Below are positions 6,460-15,032 of a stretch of 16,894 nucleotides of DNA, piece by piece. The stretch covers positions 1 to 16,894 of the forward strand of contig CALDFY010000374.1 of the NCBI GenBank assembly GCA_937942115.1, written 5' to 3'. Source of the DNA: an uncultured Anaerolineae bacterium. Its GTDB lineage: Bacteria; Chloroflexota; Anaerolineae; B4-G1; DUEL01. Under the pieces are notes generated by a model, which was not told where the DNA came from, made no database searches, and saw nothing but the letters and a program-made list of their open reading frames with translations. The translations under genes were made by a program, and so were the position numbers. Positions within the stretch are counted from its first letter, which is position 1. Each line of letters opens with the position of its first letter.

Positions 6460-6699
6460 ATGGTCTCTACCGTTACCACATCCACCGTGATGACTGTGAC
6501 GACAATAGCCGTTGCCAGTTCGCTGGCCCTGATCGTCGTGATGACGATGTTCACCCTGCTGGTTCAGAAAGAAGTCGCCGTCACCGCCCGGGAGCGCTGG
6601 ATGCGGGCTCTGGACCGGGCATTGAACGTCGGCATTATCCCTCTGTTGATCGCATTTCTGGCGCTGGTCGCGATGCGAATTGCGGAGATTTGCAAATAA
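6460..6699 (+). CDS. Small two-helix membrane protein, unknown function
   Basis: 79-residue protein I do not recognise. The N-terminus is a Thr/Val-rich run (TVTTSTVMTVTTIA) leading into a hydrophobic helix (about 15-36). A polar, Arg-rich connector follows (about 37-56, KEVAVTARERWMRALDR), then a second hydrophobic helix (about 57-74). It therefore looks like an integral inner-membrane hairpin protein. GGAGGAG at 6451-6457 directly before the ATG makes translation convincing. It stands alone, divergent from trpB and convergent with the membrane protease gene. Nothing in the sequence shows its role. Confidence 0.65.
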   Translation: MVSTVTTSTVMTVTTIAVASSLALIVVMTMFTLLVQKEVAVTARERWMRALDRALNVGIIPLLIAFLALVAMRIAEICK

Positions 6700-6716
6700 C
6701 CACCCCAATCCATCTT

Positions 6717-6735
6717 CCCCCCTCGCCGGGGGGTT
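6717..6735. terminator. Weak hairpin between convergent genes
   Basis: CCCCCC (6717-6722) and GGGGGG (6728-6733) flank TCGCC, followed by only two T. It lies between the convergent ends of the small membrane protein gene and the long minus-strand operon, where a terminator is expected, but it lacks a proper T tract. Confidence 0.3.
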
Positions 6736-6766
6736 CCAGCCCTCACAGCACTCCCCCTAACCGGGC

Positions 6767-7810
6767 TCACAGCAGCGGTGCGATCAAAAAGAGCCAGATA
6801 TTGATCAGCCCATGGGTCAGCGAAACCCCCACGATGGACCGGGTGCGCCGGACAAACCAGCCGAATAGCAGCGCCACGCCGAAGACAAAGAAAACATCGG
6901 CCAGAGAGCGATGACCGATATGCAGGACGGCGAAGATGGCCGAAACGTAAACCAACCCCTCTCTCCCCATTACCTCTACGGCCACCTGCTGCATCACTCC
7001 CCGGAAAATCAACTCCTCAACCAGACCGGTAGAAACCAATAAAATCAAGGCCGCTATCAGAAATTCCCCTGGATTCCGCCCTGAAATCAGCGGCGCCGGC
7101 CGGAGAATCCGGTATTCCAGCATCCCCAGCGGCAGGGCCAGAAACGGCATCAGCGCCTGCAATGCCAGTCCCCGCCCATGAAGCCCCACCTGAGCCCAAG
7201 ACGTCTGCAATATCAGGCGCCTCAGGATGAAGACGGCGACATAGAGAGGTACACTGATGATGAGATACCAGTAGATGAAGGGGACGGACCGCAGCGGAAG
7301 GGAAAGGCTGAGCAGACGAATCAGCGGCGCCAGGCTCACCCCCATCCAGAAACGGTAAGCGGGCCGATCACAACATCGGGCACCGTATATCAGGGCGCCG
7401 GTCAAAAGAAGGCTGTGCAGGAGCAAACCCAATCGGGGCTCCACCAGAGCCGTCAGAACTTCCGCCACCGTCAGCAGAACCAGATACCCCAGAGCGGGAA
7501 GCCAGAACGTTGCCCCGCTCTCCTGAGCCACGGACGTCGCCGCGTCCAGCGGCGACCGGGAAGGCCCCTGCCCCAGCGCTTCCAGTCCCCGCCGGGCCAG
7601 CGCGTTGCGGCGGTTGAGGCTCAACACCCGAGAGAGGCAAAATCGCCGTTCCTCTACCGTCTCTACCGTCTGAGCCAGCCAGTACCACGCATGCTCCGAA
7701 TTCGGGCAAGCCCGGACCACCCCCTCCAGGAGCCCCCGGGCCCGGTCCCGCTGGCCGGCGCGAAGGGCCATCACCGCTTCCTGGATTTGCCCATCTGGAC
7801 TCCTCTTCAT
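6767..7810 (-). CDS. TPR-CPBP family intramembrane metalloprotease
   Basis: 347-residue membrane protein. Residues about 5-80 form a TPR-like helical pair (LRAGQRDRARGLLEGVVRACPNSEHAWYWLAQ, then SLNRRNALARRGLEALG). Several membrane helices follow from about residue 102. The CPBP (Abi) protease motifs are present: EELIFR (265-270), FAVLH (293-297) and HGLIN (333-337), which supply the Glu, Arg and His residues expected of the family. CPBP members cleave membrane-embedded substrates such as prenylated or lipid-anchored proteins; the substrate here is unknown. The ATG at 7810 overlaps the preceding gene's stop as ATGA, which argues for it over the in-frame GTG at 7834 and indicates translational coupling. 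It is the last gene of the glycan operon. Confidence 0.85.
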   Translation of the reverse strand: MKRSPDGQIQEAVMALRAGQRDRARGLLEGVVRACPNSEHAWYWLAQTVETVEERRFCLSRVLSLNRRNALARRGLEALGQGPSRSPLDAATSVAQESGATFWLPALGYLVLLTVAEVLTALVEPRLGLLLHSLLLTGALIYGARCCDRPAYRFWMGVSLAPLIRLLSLSLPLRSVPFIYWYLIISVPLYVAVFILRRLILQTSWAQVGLHGRGLALQALMPFLALPLGMLEYRILRPAPLISGRNPGEFLIAALILLVSTGLVEELIFRGVMQQVAVEVMGREGLVYVSAIFAVLHIGHRSLADVFFVFGVALLFGWFVRRTRSIVGVSLTHGLINIWLFLIAPLL

Positions 7811-8652
7811 TCCTCCACCCTCAGCCACAGCCACAGCGTTCGGTAGGGAATGGGCAGGCCGCTCCGATAGAGAAGAAACGAAACCCGGACCGGGTCTCCG
7901 GCCCGCGCCGGGATGAAAGAGAGCGGCCCTTCATAGACCGCACCCGGCTCCAGGCGGACCGGCCCGGCTTGACCCAGGAGATGATCACCGTCCACTACCT
8001 CCAGGCGATACTCCGCTATCGTCCCCTCGCCGTTCACAATCCCGACGGTAACGGTGAGCGGTTCGCCCACCACGCCCCGATAGGGATAACCGAATGCTGG
8101 CCCCTCAGGGCCTGAAAGATAGAACTCGGTCACCGGTTCTCCCCTCCCGGCGAGGCGGATGACCATCAGCAACAGCAGAAGGTCCAGGGCCAGAACTCCG
8201 ACGAGCCCGGTATACAGCCAGGAGGGGAGACGAGACCCGAATCGGTGGGCGATACCGGCCGGGGATACAGCCCACTCCCACCGATCCTCCGGCGGCAAGG
8301 AACGTCGGCGCACCCAGGCCAGAACGGTTGCCAGAAGCGTCACTCCAACTTCCACCGCCAAGACCGTTTCCAGACGAATTCCCCAAGGCAACGGATCCAG
8401 GACCAACGCGATCAGAGGGACCAGCGCCAGACTGATGCCGACCGAAAGAGCCAGCCGCTCGGCACCGTCTACGGTGTTCCGCCGGGGAAAAAGGGCCGCC
8501 TGTAGCGCATACCCCGGACAGAAAAGGGCCAGCGCCATCCCCAGCACCAGACGGGCCGCCGCCAGCGGAATCGGCAACGTTTGGCCCGGAACCGTCAGCA
8601 CCACCAGCAGAGCAGAAATCAGAAGGACGAAGATGAACGTATACCGCACCAT
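7807..8652 (-). CDS. DUF1616 family membrane protein
   Basis: 281-residue membrane protein of the DUF1616 type. Two N-terminal helices are followed by the family-typical stretch FCPGYALQAALFPRR and ERLALSVGISLALVPL, then a fourth helix and, after a charged cytoplasmic linker, another helix near the middle. The C-terminal part is extracytoplasmic beta-rich: TEFYLSGPEGPAFGYP begins it, and GEPLTVTVGIVNGEG resembles the immunoglobulin-like fold of DUF1616 tails. I chose the ATG at 8652, preceded by GGGAG at 5 bases; ATGs at 8667 and 8664 and a TTG at 8673 are alternatives. It lies 46 bases after the GT4 gene and is coupled to the CPBP gene by a 4-base overlap. The function of DUF1616 is not established. 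Confidence 0.8.
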   Translation of the reverse strand: MVRYTFIFVLLISALLVVLTVPGQTLPIPLAAARLVLGMALALFCPGYALQAALFPRRNTVDGAERLALSVGISLALVPLIALVLDPLPWGIRLETVLAVEVGVTLLATVLAWVRRRSLPPEDRWEWAVSPAGIAHRFGSRLPSWLYTGLVGVLALDLLLLLMVIRLAGRGEPVTEFYLSGPEGPAFGYPYRGVVGEPLTVTVGIVNGEGTIAEYRLEVVDGDHLLGQAGPVRLEPGAVYEGPLSFIPARAGDPVRVSFLLYRSGLPIPYRTLWLWLRVEE

Positions 8653-8698
8653 TCGGTCTCCCATCATGCGCAAGCCACTTCCGGAAGCGCCCGGCCTG

Positions 8699-9820
8699 TC
8701 ATCCCGTCATCGTCCGATACACCCGTACGGTCTCCTCCGCCGTCCGCTCCCAGGTGAAGGCCCGGGCCCGCTCCAGGCCCCGGGCCCGCAGTTCCTCCCG
8801 CAGATGGGCGTCGGTGAGGGCCCGGTACATCGCTTCTGCCCACCCTTCTGCGTCCGAGGGGGACACCCGCAGGGCTGCGTCCCCGGCGACCTCCGGCAGG
8901 GACGTCGCGTCCGAGCAGATGACCGGCGTCCCGCAGGCCATCGCCTCCAGCACCGGCAGGCCAAACCCCTCGTAAAGCGAAGGGAATACAAAGAGCGCCG
9001 CCCGGTTGTAGAAAAGAACCAGGTCATCGTCCGGAACCGCCGGGAAATGGAGAACGGCGTCCTTCAGACCCAGTTCCCGAATCTCTCTCTCCAGAATCCG
9101 GGCGTGGGAGAGATACTGAACTGCGCCGACCCGGATGAGCCGGACATCGGGCATCTCCCGGTGCAGGCGCGCGAAGGCCCGCAGCAGAAAGGGCAGGTTT
9201 TTTCGGGGGTTCTCCGAACCTACATAGAGCACATACCGGCAGCGGCCATCCAGGCCGTAGCGGGCATCAAAATCGGGCGGGACCGGGCACGGGTGGAAAA
9301 TGGCGGGGTCCACCCCCAGGGGAACCACCCACGTCCGCTCCGCCGGATACCCCAGGGTCTGGATGAGGGTTTCCCGCGTATCGGCCGAATCGGTCATCAG
9401 CGCATCCGCCCGGAGAAGGGCGCGCGTCGCCAGTACATCCAGCCACTCCTCCCAGCGGCTCCGGTACGCCCGCAACCCTCCATCGTGACGGGTCAGGTAG
9501 GGGACAATGTCGTGGACGGACACCACGACCGGATGGAGGTCGGGGCGGAGCCACAGGAGCATCGCCATCTGCTGCACGGTCAGATGGGCCAGGATGCCGG
9601 GCTTCAGGTCCGCCGCCAGCGGGTAGGTCGTGAAGAACGTCCGGACATCCCATCCCAGGGGGCGCGTCAGGCAGTGCATCGCCTGTACGGGCCAGGGATG
9701 ATGGGGCGTCACCAGACGGAACGAAACCCCTGCCCGTTCCAGCGCCTCGCAGAGCGAAGCGGTATAGCGGGCCAGGCCGATCCGATGACCGTACGAGCGC
9801 ACCAATAACTGGACCTGCAA
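8699..9820 (-). CDS. GT4-family (GT-B fold) glycosyltransferase
   Basis: 373-residue cytoplasmic enzyme that would transfer a sugar from a nucleotide donor to a growing glycan. The N-terminal acceptor domain (about 1-190) contains SVHDIVPYLT (101-110). The donor domain (about 195-373) shows YVGSENPRKNL (199-209), FVFPSLYEGFGLPVLEAMACG (277-297, with the EX7E motif E284-E292) and SDATSLPEVAGDAA (303-316). This matches the GT4/RfaB group. The sugar specificity cannot be read. The frame is open far upstream as a shadow of the neighbouring gene. The TTG at 9820 is chosen because AGGAGG lies 7 bases before it and the protein then starts MQVQLLVRSYG, as expected for a first beta strand. It starts 29 bases after the GT2 gene. 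Confidence 0.9.
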   Translation of the reverse strand: MQVQLLVRSYGHRIGLARYTASLCEALERAGVSFRLVTPHHPWPVQAMHCLTRPLGWDVRTFFTTYPLAADLKPGILAHLTVQQMAMLLWLRPDLHPVVVSVHDIVPYLTRHDGGLRAYRSRWEEWLDVLATRALLRADALMTDSADTRETLIQTLGYPAERTWVVPLGVDPAIFHPCPVPPDFDARYGLDGRCRYVLYVGSENPRKNLPFLLRAFARLHREMPDVRLIRVGAVQYLSHARILEREIRELGLKDAVLHFPAVPDDDLVLFYNRAALFVFPSLYEGFGLPVLEAMACGTPVICSDATSLPEVAGDAALRVSPSDAEGWAEAMYRALTDAHLREELRARGLERARAFTWERTAEETVRVYRTMTG

Positions 9821-9849
9821 AATTTCTCCTCCGATCGGACATCCAGGAA

Positions 9850-10920
9850 TCAGGCCGTCCAGCGCGCCAGGATGTCTGCGGCCACTTGCCAGTTCAGAGA
9901 GAAAAAGGCTTCGCAGAGAGCCAACCCCTTCCGCCCTCCTCGTCCGCCGGTGATGACGCGGGGGGATAGACGCCACTCCCGGGCTGCCAGGATGGCCGCA
10001 TCCCCCACCCGGCTTCCCCGCCGGGATTGGGCCCGGAGCCGCAGGAGCGTTCGGGGATGGGTCAATAACCACCCGAGAGCGCGCACCTTCGCCGAAATCC
10101 CCGGCCACCCCCGGGCCAGCGCCAGCCCCCACTCCACCAGGTCGGCCAGGAGCAGGCCCGGCCCCAGCATAAGCAAAGCCAGCCAGCCCCAGTTGCGCCA
10201 CACCATCAGAACGCGGTTGCGGAAGGAGCAGTACAGGGCCAGCGGCGATGGGCGGTCCAGACGGCCCGCGTGGTACACCACCGACGCCGGAACGTGCAGG
10301 CACCGGTACCCGGCCCGCGCGGCCCGCCAAGAGAGGTCGGTCTCCTCGTAGTACATATAGAAGGTTTCGCAGAAACCGCCCAGTTCCTCCCACACCGCGC
10401 GGCGGATGGCGAAGGCGGCGCCGGAGACGGCGGCAACGGCAACACCGGGCGCTCCACGGACCGCCGCCCGCGCAGCGCCGAAGTTTCGGGCAAAGACCAG
10501 CCCCGTGTAGTGGACATCCTGGCCGCAGGACTGAATCCGCTCCGGGTCGTCCATCCAGAGAACCGTGGGAGTCGTTAAACCCACTTTCGGGTCCTGGAAC
10601 GGTTCCAGCAGGGGCTCCAGCCAGCCCGGTTCGGCGCGCGTGTCCTGGTTGAGGAAAACCAGAATCTCCCCCCGCGCCGTGGCGGCGCCCTGGTTGCATG
10701 CCGCCGCGAAGCCCCGATTGGCCTCGTTGACCAGCAAACGGGCCTCTGGCATCCGGCTCCGGATCCAATCGGCGCTCCCGTCGGTGGAGCCGTTATCCAC
10801 GATGACGACCTCGGCCTCCGGCGGCAGAGTCTCCCGGAGGGAATCCAGGCAGTTCTCCAGGTAGGGCCGCCCGTTATAGACCACGATGATGACACTGACC
10901 CGCAGTCCCATCCTCCTCAC
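9850..10920 (-). CDS. GT2-family (GT-A fold) glycosyltransferase
   Basis: 356-residue inverting glycosyltransferase of the rhamnosyltransferase-like GT2 group. It shows VSVIIVVYNGRPYLENCLDSL (8-28), VDNGSTDGS (41-49), the metal-binding DXD position within FLNQDT (89-94), the acceptor region GAAFAIRRAVWEELGGFCE (167-185) and YEETDLSWR (191-199). A hydrophobic segment (about 245-265) suggests membrane association. It acts at the cytoplasmic face, probably on lipid-linked glycan. The GTG at 10920 overlaps the stop of the upstream 1356-codon gene as GTGA. An ATG at 10911 is alternative, but AGGAGG abuts it directly, too close for a normal ribosome binding site. Coupled translation from the upstream gene is the simplest reading. 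Confidence 0.9.
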   Translation of the reverse strand: MRRMGLRVSVIIVVYNGRPYLENCLDSLRETLPPEAEVVIVDNGSTDGSADWIRSRMPEARLLVNEANRGFAAACNQGAATARGEILVFLNQDTRAEPGWLEPLLEPFQDPKVGLTTPTVLWMDDPERIQSCGQDVHYTGLVFARNFGAARAAVRGAPGVAVAAVSGAAFAIRRAVWEELGGFCETFYMYYEETDLSWRAARAGYRCLHVPASVVYHAGRLDRPSPLALYCSFRNRVLMVWRNWGWLALLMLGPGLLLADLVEWGLALARGWPGISAKVRALGWLLTHPRTLLRLRAQSRRGSRVGDAAILAAREWRLSPRVITGGRGGRKGLALCEAFFSLNWQVAADILARWTA

Positions 10921-13900
10921 CGGCGATACAGGCCGCCGGACCGGGTGCGGTAGATGGCCGTGAAACGGTTATCGTAAATCCGATTGCACAGAAAAACGTC
11001 CGGCAATTCGGTCCCCGTCCTCCAGGCCCGCAGGGTCATGATCTCGGAGAAAACAAAATGGGTGATCCGGTCGTCGGGGCGGCCCCACTCCGCCTGGAGG
11101 CGGTGGGCCCTCCAGAGACGGTCCGCCTCCGCCAGCGCCACCAGCCGTTCGTCCACCCCCATCCAGACCCGCGCGTTCTCTCTGTGTGTCCCCAGCCACT
11201 CCACCGCCCGGCGCTCCAAGTCGGTGTGAAAGACCCAGTTGTGGCTCAGGAGCGGCTCGTTGGTTACCTTCAGCAGAGAGGCCAGCGAGAAGGCCATCAT
11301 CAGAACGACGATCCCACCGAAAAGCAGACGTCGCGCCGCCAGAGGCCGTCCGGAGAGCCGATGGACCAGACCGACCACGGCCTCCGCAGCCAGAGGAATG
11401 GCGACCACCATCAGGTGGGGGAACACCCGCACCTGCATGTTCGCCGAGAGCGTCCCCGAGAGGTCCAGAACCACCGAAATCGCCAGGAACAGGCCGAAAC
11501 CACCGTAGAGCAGCCACAGGAACAGTTGGTGGGGAGATGGTTCCTCCCGCCTCTCCGTCATCCGCTTTGCCCGCAGAAGCCAGAAACCGAAAGAGGTGAA
11601 CAGGACGATCCAGTTGAAAAGGGTCAGCGCAATGTATACCCCCTCGCTGACCCACGCCGCCTGGACATACCGGTACGGGTTGGTCACTATCTCCACTCCC
11701 AGGAACAGCATTGCGACCTGGTCCACGACCGAGCGCAGGATGGAGAGTTGGCCTGCGGCGGGCGGATAGACGTGATAGATGACGACGTACAGGAGAGCAG
11801 AGCAGGAAAGGGTCACATACAGAAGGCGCGTCAGGGGAGTCCACCTCCCCACCCGTCTGCGGCCCCACCGCCGCCATAGATGCCATCCCAGGAACGAACA
11901 GGCGATGGCAAAGAGGTAACTGGACGCGAAGAACGCGCTGCTGGTGGTCAGCCCAAAGGCGAAAAGGTAACCGAGGACCACCCACCTGGCGATGGGCCGT
12001 CCCGATTCGGCTGCGCGGAAACTGGCGGCGAGAGCGTAGAGCAAGCCCAGGGCCATCGCCCAGGTCAGTTTGGCATGGCTGCTGCGCGCGGACTCAAAGA
12101 GAAACTCCGGCTGCAGGAACAGCATCAGAGCGGCCAGCATCGCCGTCGCCGGGCGCCCCGTCAGGTTTCGGTAGGCGGCGAAGGCCAGCGGGACCAGCAG
12201 GACGACGAGAAAAGGTTGCACGTAGACCTGCAGAGTGCGGATGGAGAGCCCGGTCAGATGGGAAAGGAACGCGTTGAGCGCCGGGTAGCCGTAGCCGAAG
12301 GGATACGTCTCCGAGGGCAAAAAGGTTCCCTCGGCGTAGACGGCCTCCGCCGCGACGGTCAATCGGGCGTCGTCGGTGGACGTCCAGTTCCATAGAAAGC
12401 GCGCGCCGATGTACCCCGCCGCCAGGAGAACGTACCCGGCCAGAAAGAAGAGGTACCATCCGGTCGGCGGTCGGCTGAGCCAGACTCCGCGCTCCAGATT
12501 CCAGAGAACGATCAACCCGCCCGCCAGCAGGACGATGCCGGCCAGCAGGCCCACCACAATGGCCCGCACCCGGGGGGTCAGCGCCAGAAAGGGGTAGACG
12601 AAGAGGGACGGCTGGCGGGCGACGCTCACTCTGGTCGCTCCCAGCAGAACCGGTCCCCCCTCCTCTCCATCGCAGCGGGCCATCACGGAGACGTTCCACA
12701 CTCCGGCAGTGGACGGACGCCATCCCCAGAGGATCTCCCGTTCCTCCTCGCCGGGGAGAGAGGAGAGGGTCGCCGTGAGTACCTGCCGGGCGCCTCGCGG
12801 CCCTTCCATCTGCACGCAAAGGGGAATCTGACGGGCATCCTCCAGGCCGAAGTTGCGGAGAAGGGCGCGGACGGTAGCGTCCTCCCCTTCCCGCGTCGCT
12901 TCTACTTCTAACACGACCAATCCCAGCGCGGCGGGGGTTAACGGCCGCACCGACCAGCGTCCATCCTCCCAAACAACCCGGTAGGCTCCCGGAGAGGAGG
13001 GGGGTGCAAAGCCCTCCACGCCGCCGGAAGTCACCTGCGCGCCGGGGCCGATACGCAGGATAAACCGGAATCCCCGGCGGGTCACCTGCAGGTCCTGTAT
13101 CGCTGCGCCGGTCAGCCGCGTTTCGGGGCCCTCCGGGCGGGCCAGCATACCCCGCAGGTCATCGGCGGACGCCGGGGCCGGCAGCGATGCCAGCCGTTGC
13201 TGCAGGGCTTGCCAATCGGCGAAGTTTCGGGGCGGCGAGACGGAGAAGGAAAACGGCGCCACGTCCACCCGCTTGACGATGACCTCCCCATCTCCGGCGT
13301 AAAGGAGGAACCCGGGCAGTCTGTTCAGTTGCCGTCGGCGTCCGTCCGCGTCCGCGTATTCCCACTGGTCCAGATACCCATCCCGGTCCCGGTCCGCGTA
13401 GCGGACGACAGCCCGCCCGTCCACGTTCCAGACGCCGCCCTGGGCGCGGAAGAGGTGAAGGCGTCCGTCCACCGGGCTCCAGTAGAGCGTCGGACGCCCC
13501 ACCCATTCCGTAGCGTATTCGCCCCGCATCCCCCGACGAATGTCGGCGTAGTTTTCCAGCGGGGGCTCCTCTATCAGGCCCATCAGGTAGAGGTCCCGCA
13601 GGCCCGAGGGCTCCACCAACTGCCCATCCCGGAACCCCCGGTTGACGTCCCAATCCCCCATCCCTTCCGAACTCCAGTATCCGCCGCTTTCCGCCACGAC
13701 CAGGGTGGCAACGGCCCAGTCCCGCCCCATCACCCAGGCGGGGATGGCGGGGTAGGGGACTGTCTGCACAGCAAAATCCGGGAAGGCTACCACGTCGGTG
13801 ACGGGGTGGAAACCGGCCATGCTGATTTCGTAATCCCAACGGCCGTCGTTGTTCTGGTCCCAGGAATAGTCGGCCTGGACAAAGGGCCGGGTCAGGCCTC

Positions 13901-14987
13901 CCAGCCGCGCCACTTCCTGGGAGAAAGCGGAATCTCCGGCCGCAAAGACCTCAAACCGGACCATCAGTTCGGGGCGACCGTCGGCGTCCTGGGCCAGGTC
14001 GTAGTAGGCCATCGGGTTCTCAAAATTGGCGTAGTTGACCTTCCCTTTCCGCCAGGGGGCCCAACTGTTGATGTGGTATCCCTGTTCTGTGGGATACCCC
14101 AGAATCCCCACCCGGTCTATCTGAGCTCGGTCCCAATCTACGGCAATGACCGGTGGACGGTCAAAGTAATGATACGCCTCGTAGTTGTGTTTCCCCACCA
14201 GCAGGGGCCAGAACAGGGCGTCTTCATACGGATCCGGGGGCCGGGGGTTCTGGTTCACGTAGAGGGTGGACCGAAAGATATTGGCGTCCGGCGGGGAGAG
14301 GGCCAGCAGCCGCTGGAGTTGATAATCGGCGATGCCATCGCCGTTCGCGTCCACCACCTCTATCTCCCAGTCCACCCCACCGTCGGTCGTTGCGCCTTTG
14401 CGGGCCCAATCGGGGGCCGAAGCGGCCTCCCCCCATTCCAGATAGCGCAGGATGTAGCCGTCTATCTGGAAGACCAGGGCCGGGTTGACCCGGCCGTCGG
14501 GGAGAAACCAGTCGGAGCGGGCAATGGCCCGGATGTGCCAGTGGGAGGACTCGGTCACCTCCACGAAACGGGGACGGGTCCGGTAGGAGACCTGCCCGTC
14601 GCCGTTGCGGTCGTCGTAGAGGTCGGCCCACCGGTACTCCCCCTCCCGTGCGAAGGCCAGGACCAGTTGGGCCGTCCCGTCGGCGCCGACGTCAAAAATC
14701 CAGACGTCATCGCGGAAGTCGGCAATCGTTCGGACATCCGACCCGATCCCCATATTTCCCGCGCGGTCTACAATGAGGATACGGTCGCGGGCCGAGGCAA
14801 AGGCGCAGTCCACGACGGTCAGGTCCGGGCGACCGTCGCCGTCCAGGTCGGACTGGGTGACGCCAAAGACAGGGATGCCCGTTTGGGCATGGACGGGCTC
14901 CGTCAACAAAACCGGCATGCCGACCAGCCCCAGCAGGGCCATCAGCCCTCCGAGTAACCTCCGTACAGGAACCGGCATCGCTTTCAT
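10917..14987 (-). CDS. Chimeric surface protein: Ca-loop/FG-GAP-like ectodomain fused to a GT-C-like membrane domain
   Basis: 1356 residues. A signal peptide (about 1-35, ending PVHAQ) precedes a long exported region (36-800) with at least five DxDxDG-type Ca-binding loops: DLDGDGRPD (47-55), DRNGDGQVS (126-134), DANGDGIAD (213-221), DQNNDGRWD (377-385) and DRDRDGYLD (532-540). These resemble FG-GAP/VCBS or dockerin-type loops. Residues about 688-790 look CARDB-like (adhesion Ig-like fold). About a dozen membrane helices follow from 807, with a luminal DD pair at 872-873 in TSTDDARLTVAAEAVYAEGTF and GYGYPALNAFLSHLTGLS, the layout of GT39-like GT-C glycosyltransferases using polyprenyl-phosphate sugars. 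A soluble tail (about 1250-1356) follows. The ATG at 14987 lacks a clear Shine-Dalgarno; 14978 is an alternative. Membrane-domain assignment is moderately sure; activity is inferred. Confidence 0.8.
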   Translation of the reverse strand: MKAMPVPVRRLLGGLMALLGLVGMPVLLTEPVHAQTGIPVFGVTQSDLDGDGRPDLTVVDCAFASARDRILIVDRAGNMGIGSDVRTIADFRDDVWIFDVGADGTAQLVLAFAREGEYRWADLYDDRNGDGQVSYRTRPRFVEVTESSHWHIRAIARSDWFLPDGRVNPALVFQIDGYILRYLEWGEAASAPDWARKGATTDGGVDWEIEVVDANGDGIADYQLQRLLALSPPDANIFRSTLYVNQNPRPPDPYEDALFWPLLVGKHNYEAYHYFDRPPVIAVDWDRAQIDRVGILGYPTEQGYHINSWAPWRKGKVNYANFENPMAYYDLAQDADGRPELMVRFEVFAAGDSAFSQEVARLGGLTRPFVQADYSWDQNNDGRWDYEISMAGFHPVTDVVAFPDFAVQTVPYPAIPAWVMGRDWAVATLVVAESGGYWSSEGMGDWDVNRGFRDGQLVEPSGLRDLYLMGLIEEPPLENYADIRRGMRGEYATEWVGRPTLYWSPVDGRLHLFRAQGGVWNVDGRAVVRYADRDRDGYLDQWEYADADGRRRQLNRLPGFLLYAGDGEVIVKRVDVAPFSFSVSPPRNFADWQALQQRLASLPAPASADDLRGMLARPEGPETRLTGAAIQDLQVTRRGFRFILRIGPGAQVTSGGVEGFAPPSSPGAYRVVWEDGRWSVRPLTPAALGLVVLEVEATREGEDATVRALLRNFGLEDARQIPLCVQMEGPRGARQVLTATLSSLPGEEEREILWGWRPSTAGVWNVSVMARCDGEEGGPVLLGATRVSVARQPSLFVYPFLALTPRVRAIVVGLLAGIVLLAGGLIVLWNLERGVWLSRPPTGWYLFFLAGYVLLAAGYIGARFLWNWTSTDDARLTVAAEAVYAEGTFLPSETYPFGYGYPALNAFLSHLTGLSIRTLQVYVQPFLVVLLVPLAFAAYRNLTGRPATAMLAALMLFLQPEFLFESARSSHAKLTWAMALGLLYALAASFRAAESGRPIARWVVLGYLFAFGLTTSSAFFASSYLFAIACSFLGWHLWRRWGRRRVGRWTPLTRLLYVTLSCSALLYVVIYHVYPPAAGQLSILRSVVDQVAMLFLGVEIVTNPYRYVQAAWVSEGVYIALTLFNWIVLFTSFGFWLLRAKRMTERREEPSPHQLFLWLLYGGFGLFLAISVVLDLSGTLSANMQVRVFPHLMVVAIPLAAEAVVGLVHRLSGRPLAARRLLFGGIVVLMMAFSLASLLKVTNEPLLSHNWVFHTDLERRAVEWLGTHRENARVWMGVDERLVALAEADRLWRAHRLQAEWGRPDDRITHFVFSEIMTLRAWRTGTELPDVFLCNRIYDNRFTAIYRTRSGGLYRR

Positions 14988-15032
14988 CGTCCGTCGTCAA
15001 AAGAACGGGATTCTACCCCGTTTGGTTGCCCG

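Noticed and set aside
8159..9808. 549-codon open frame on the plus strand
   Set aside because: It is antisense to the DUF1616 and GT4 genes, rich in Arg/Gln/Pro and without recognisable domains.
9821..10768. Upstream extension of the GT4 frame by 316 codons
   Set aside because: This part overlaps the GT2 gene in another frame and reads as Gly/Pro/Arg-rich shadow sequence; the family start and ribosome binding site are at the TTG at 9820.
13197..14957. 586-codon open frame on the plus strand
   Set aside because: It is antisense to the 1356-residue protein, has no family motifs, low-complexity Val/Gly/Pro composition and no ribosome binding site; a GC-rich shadow.
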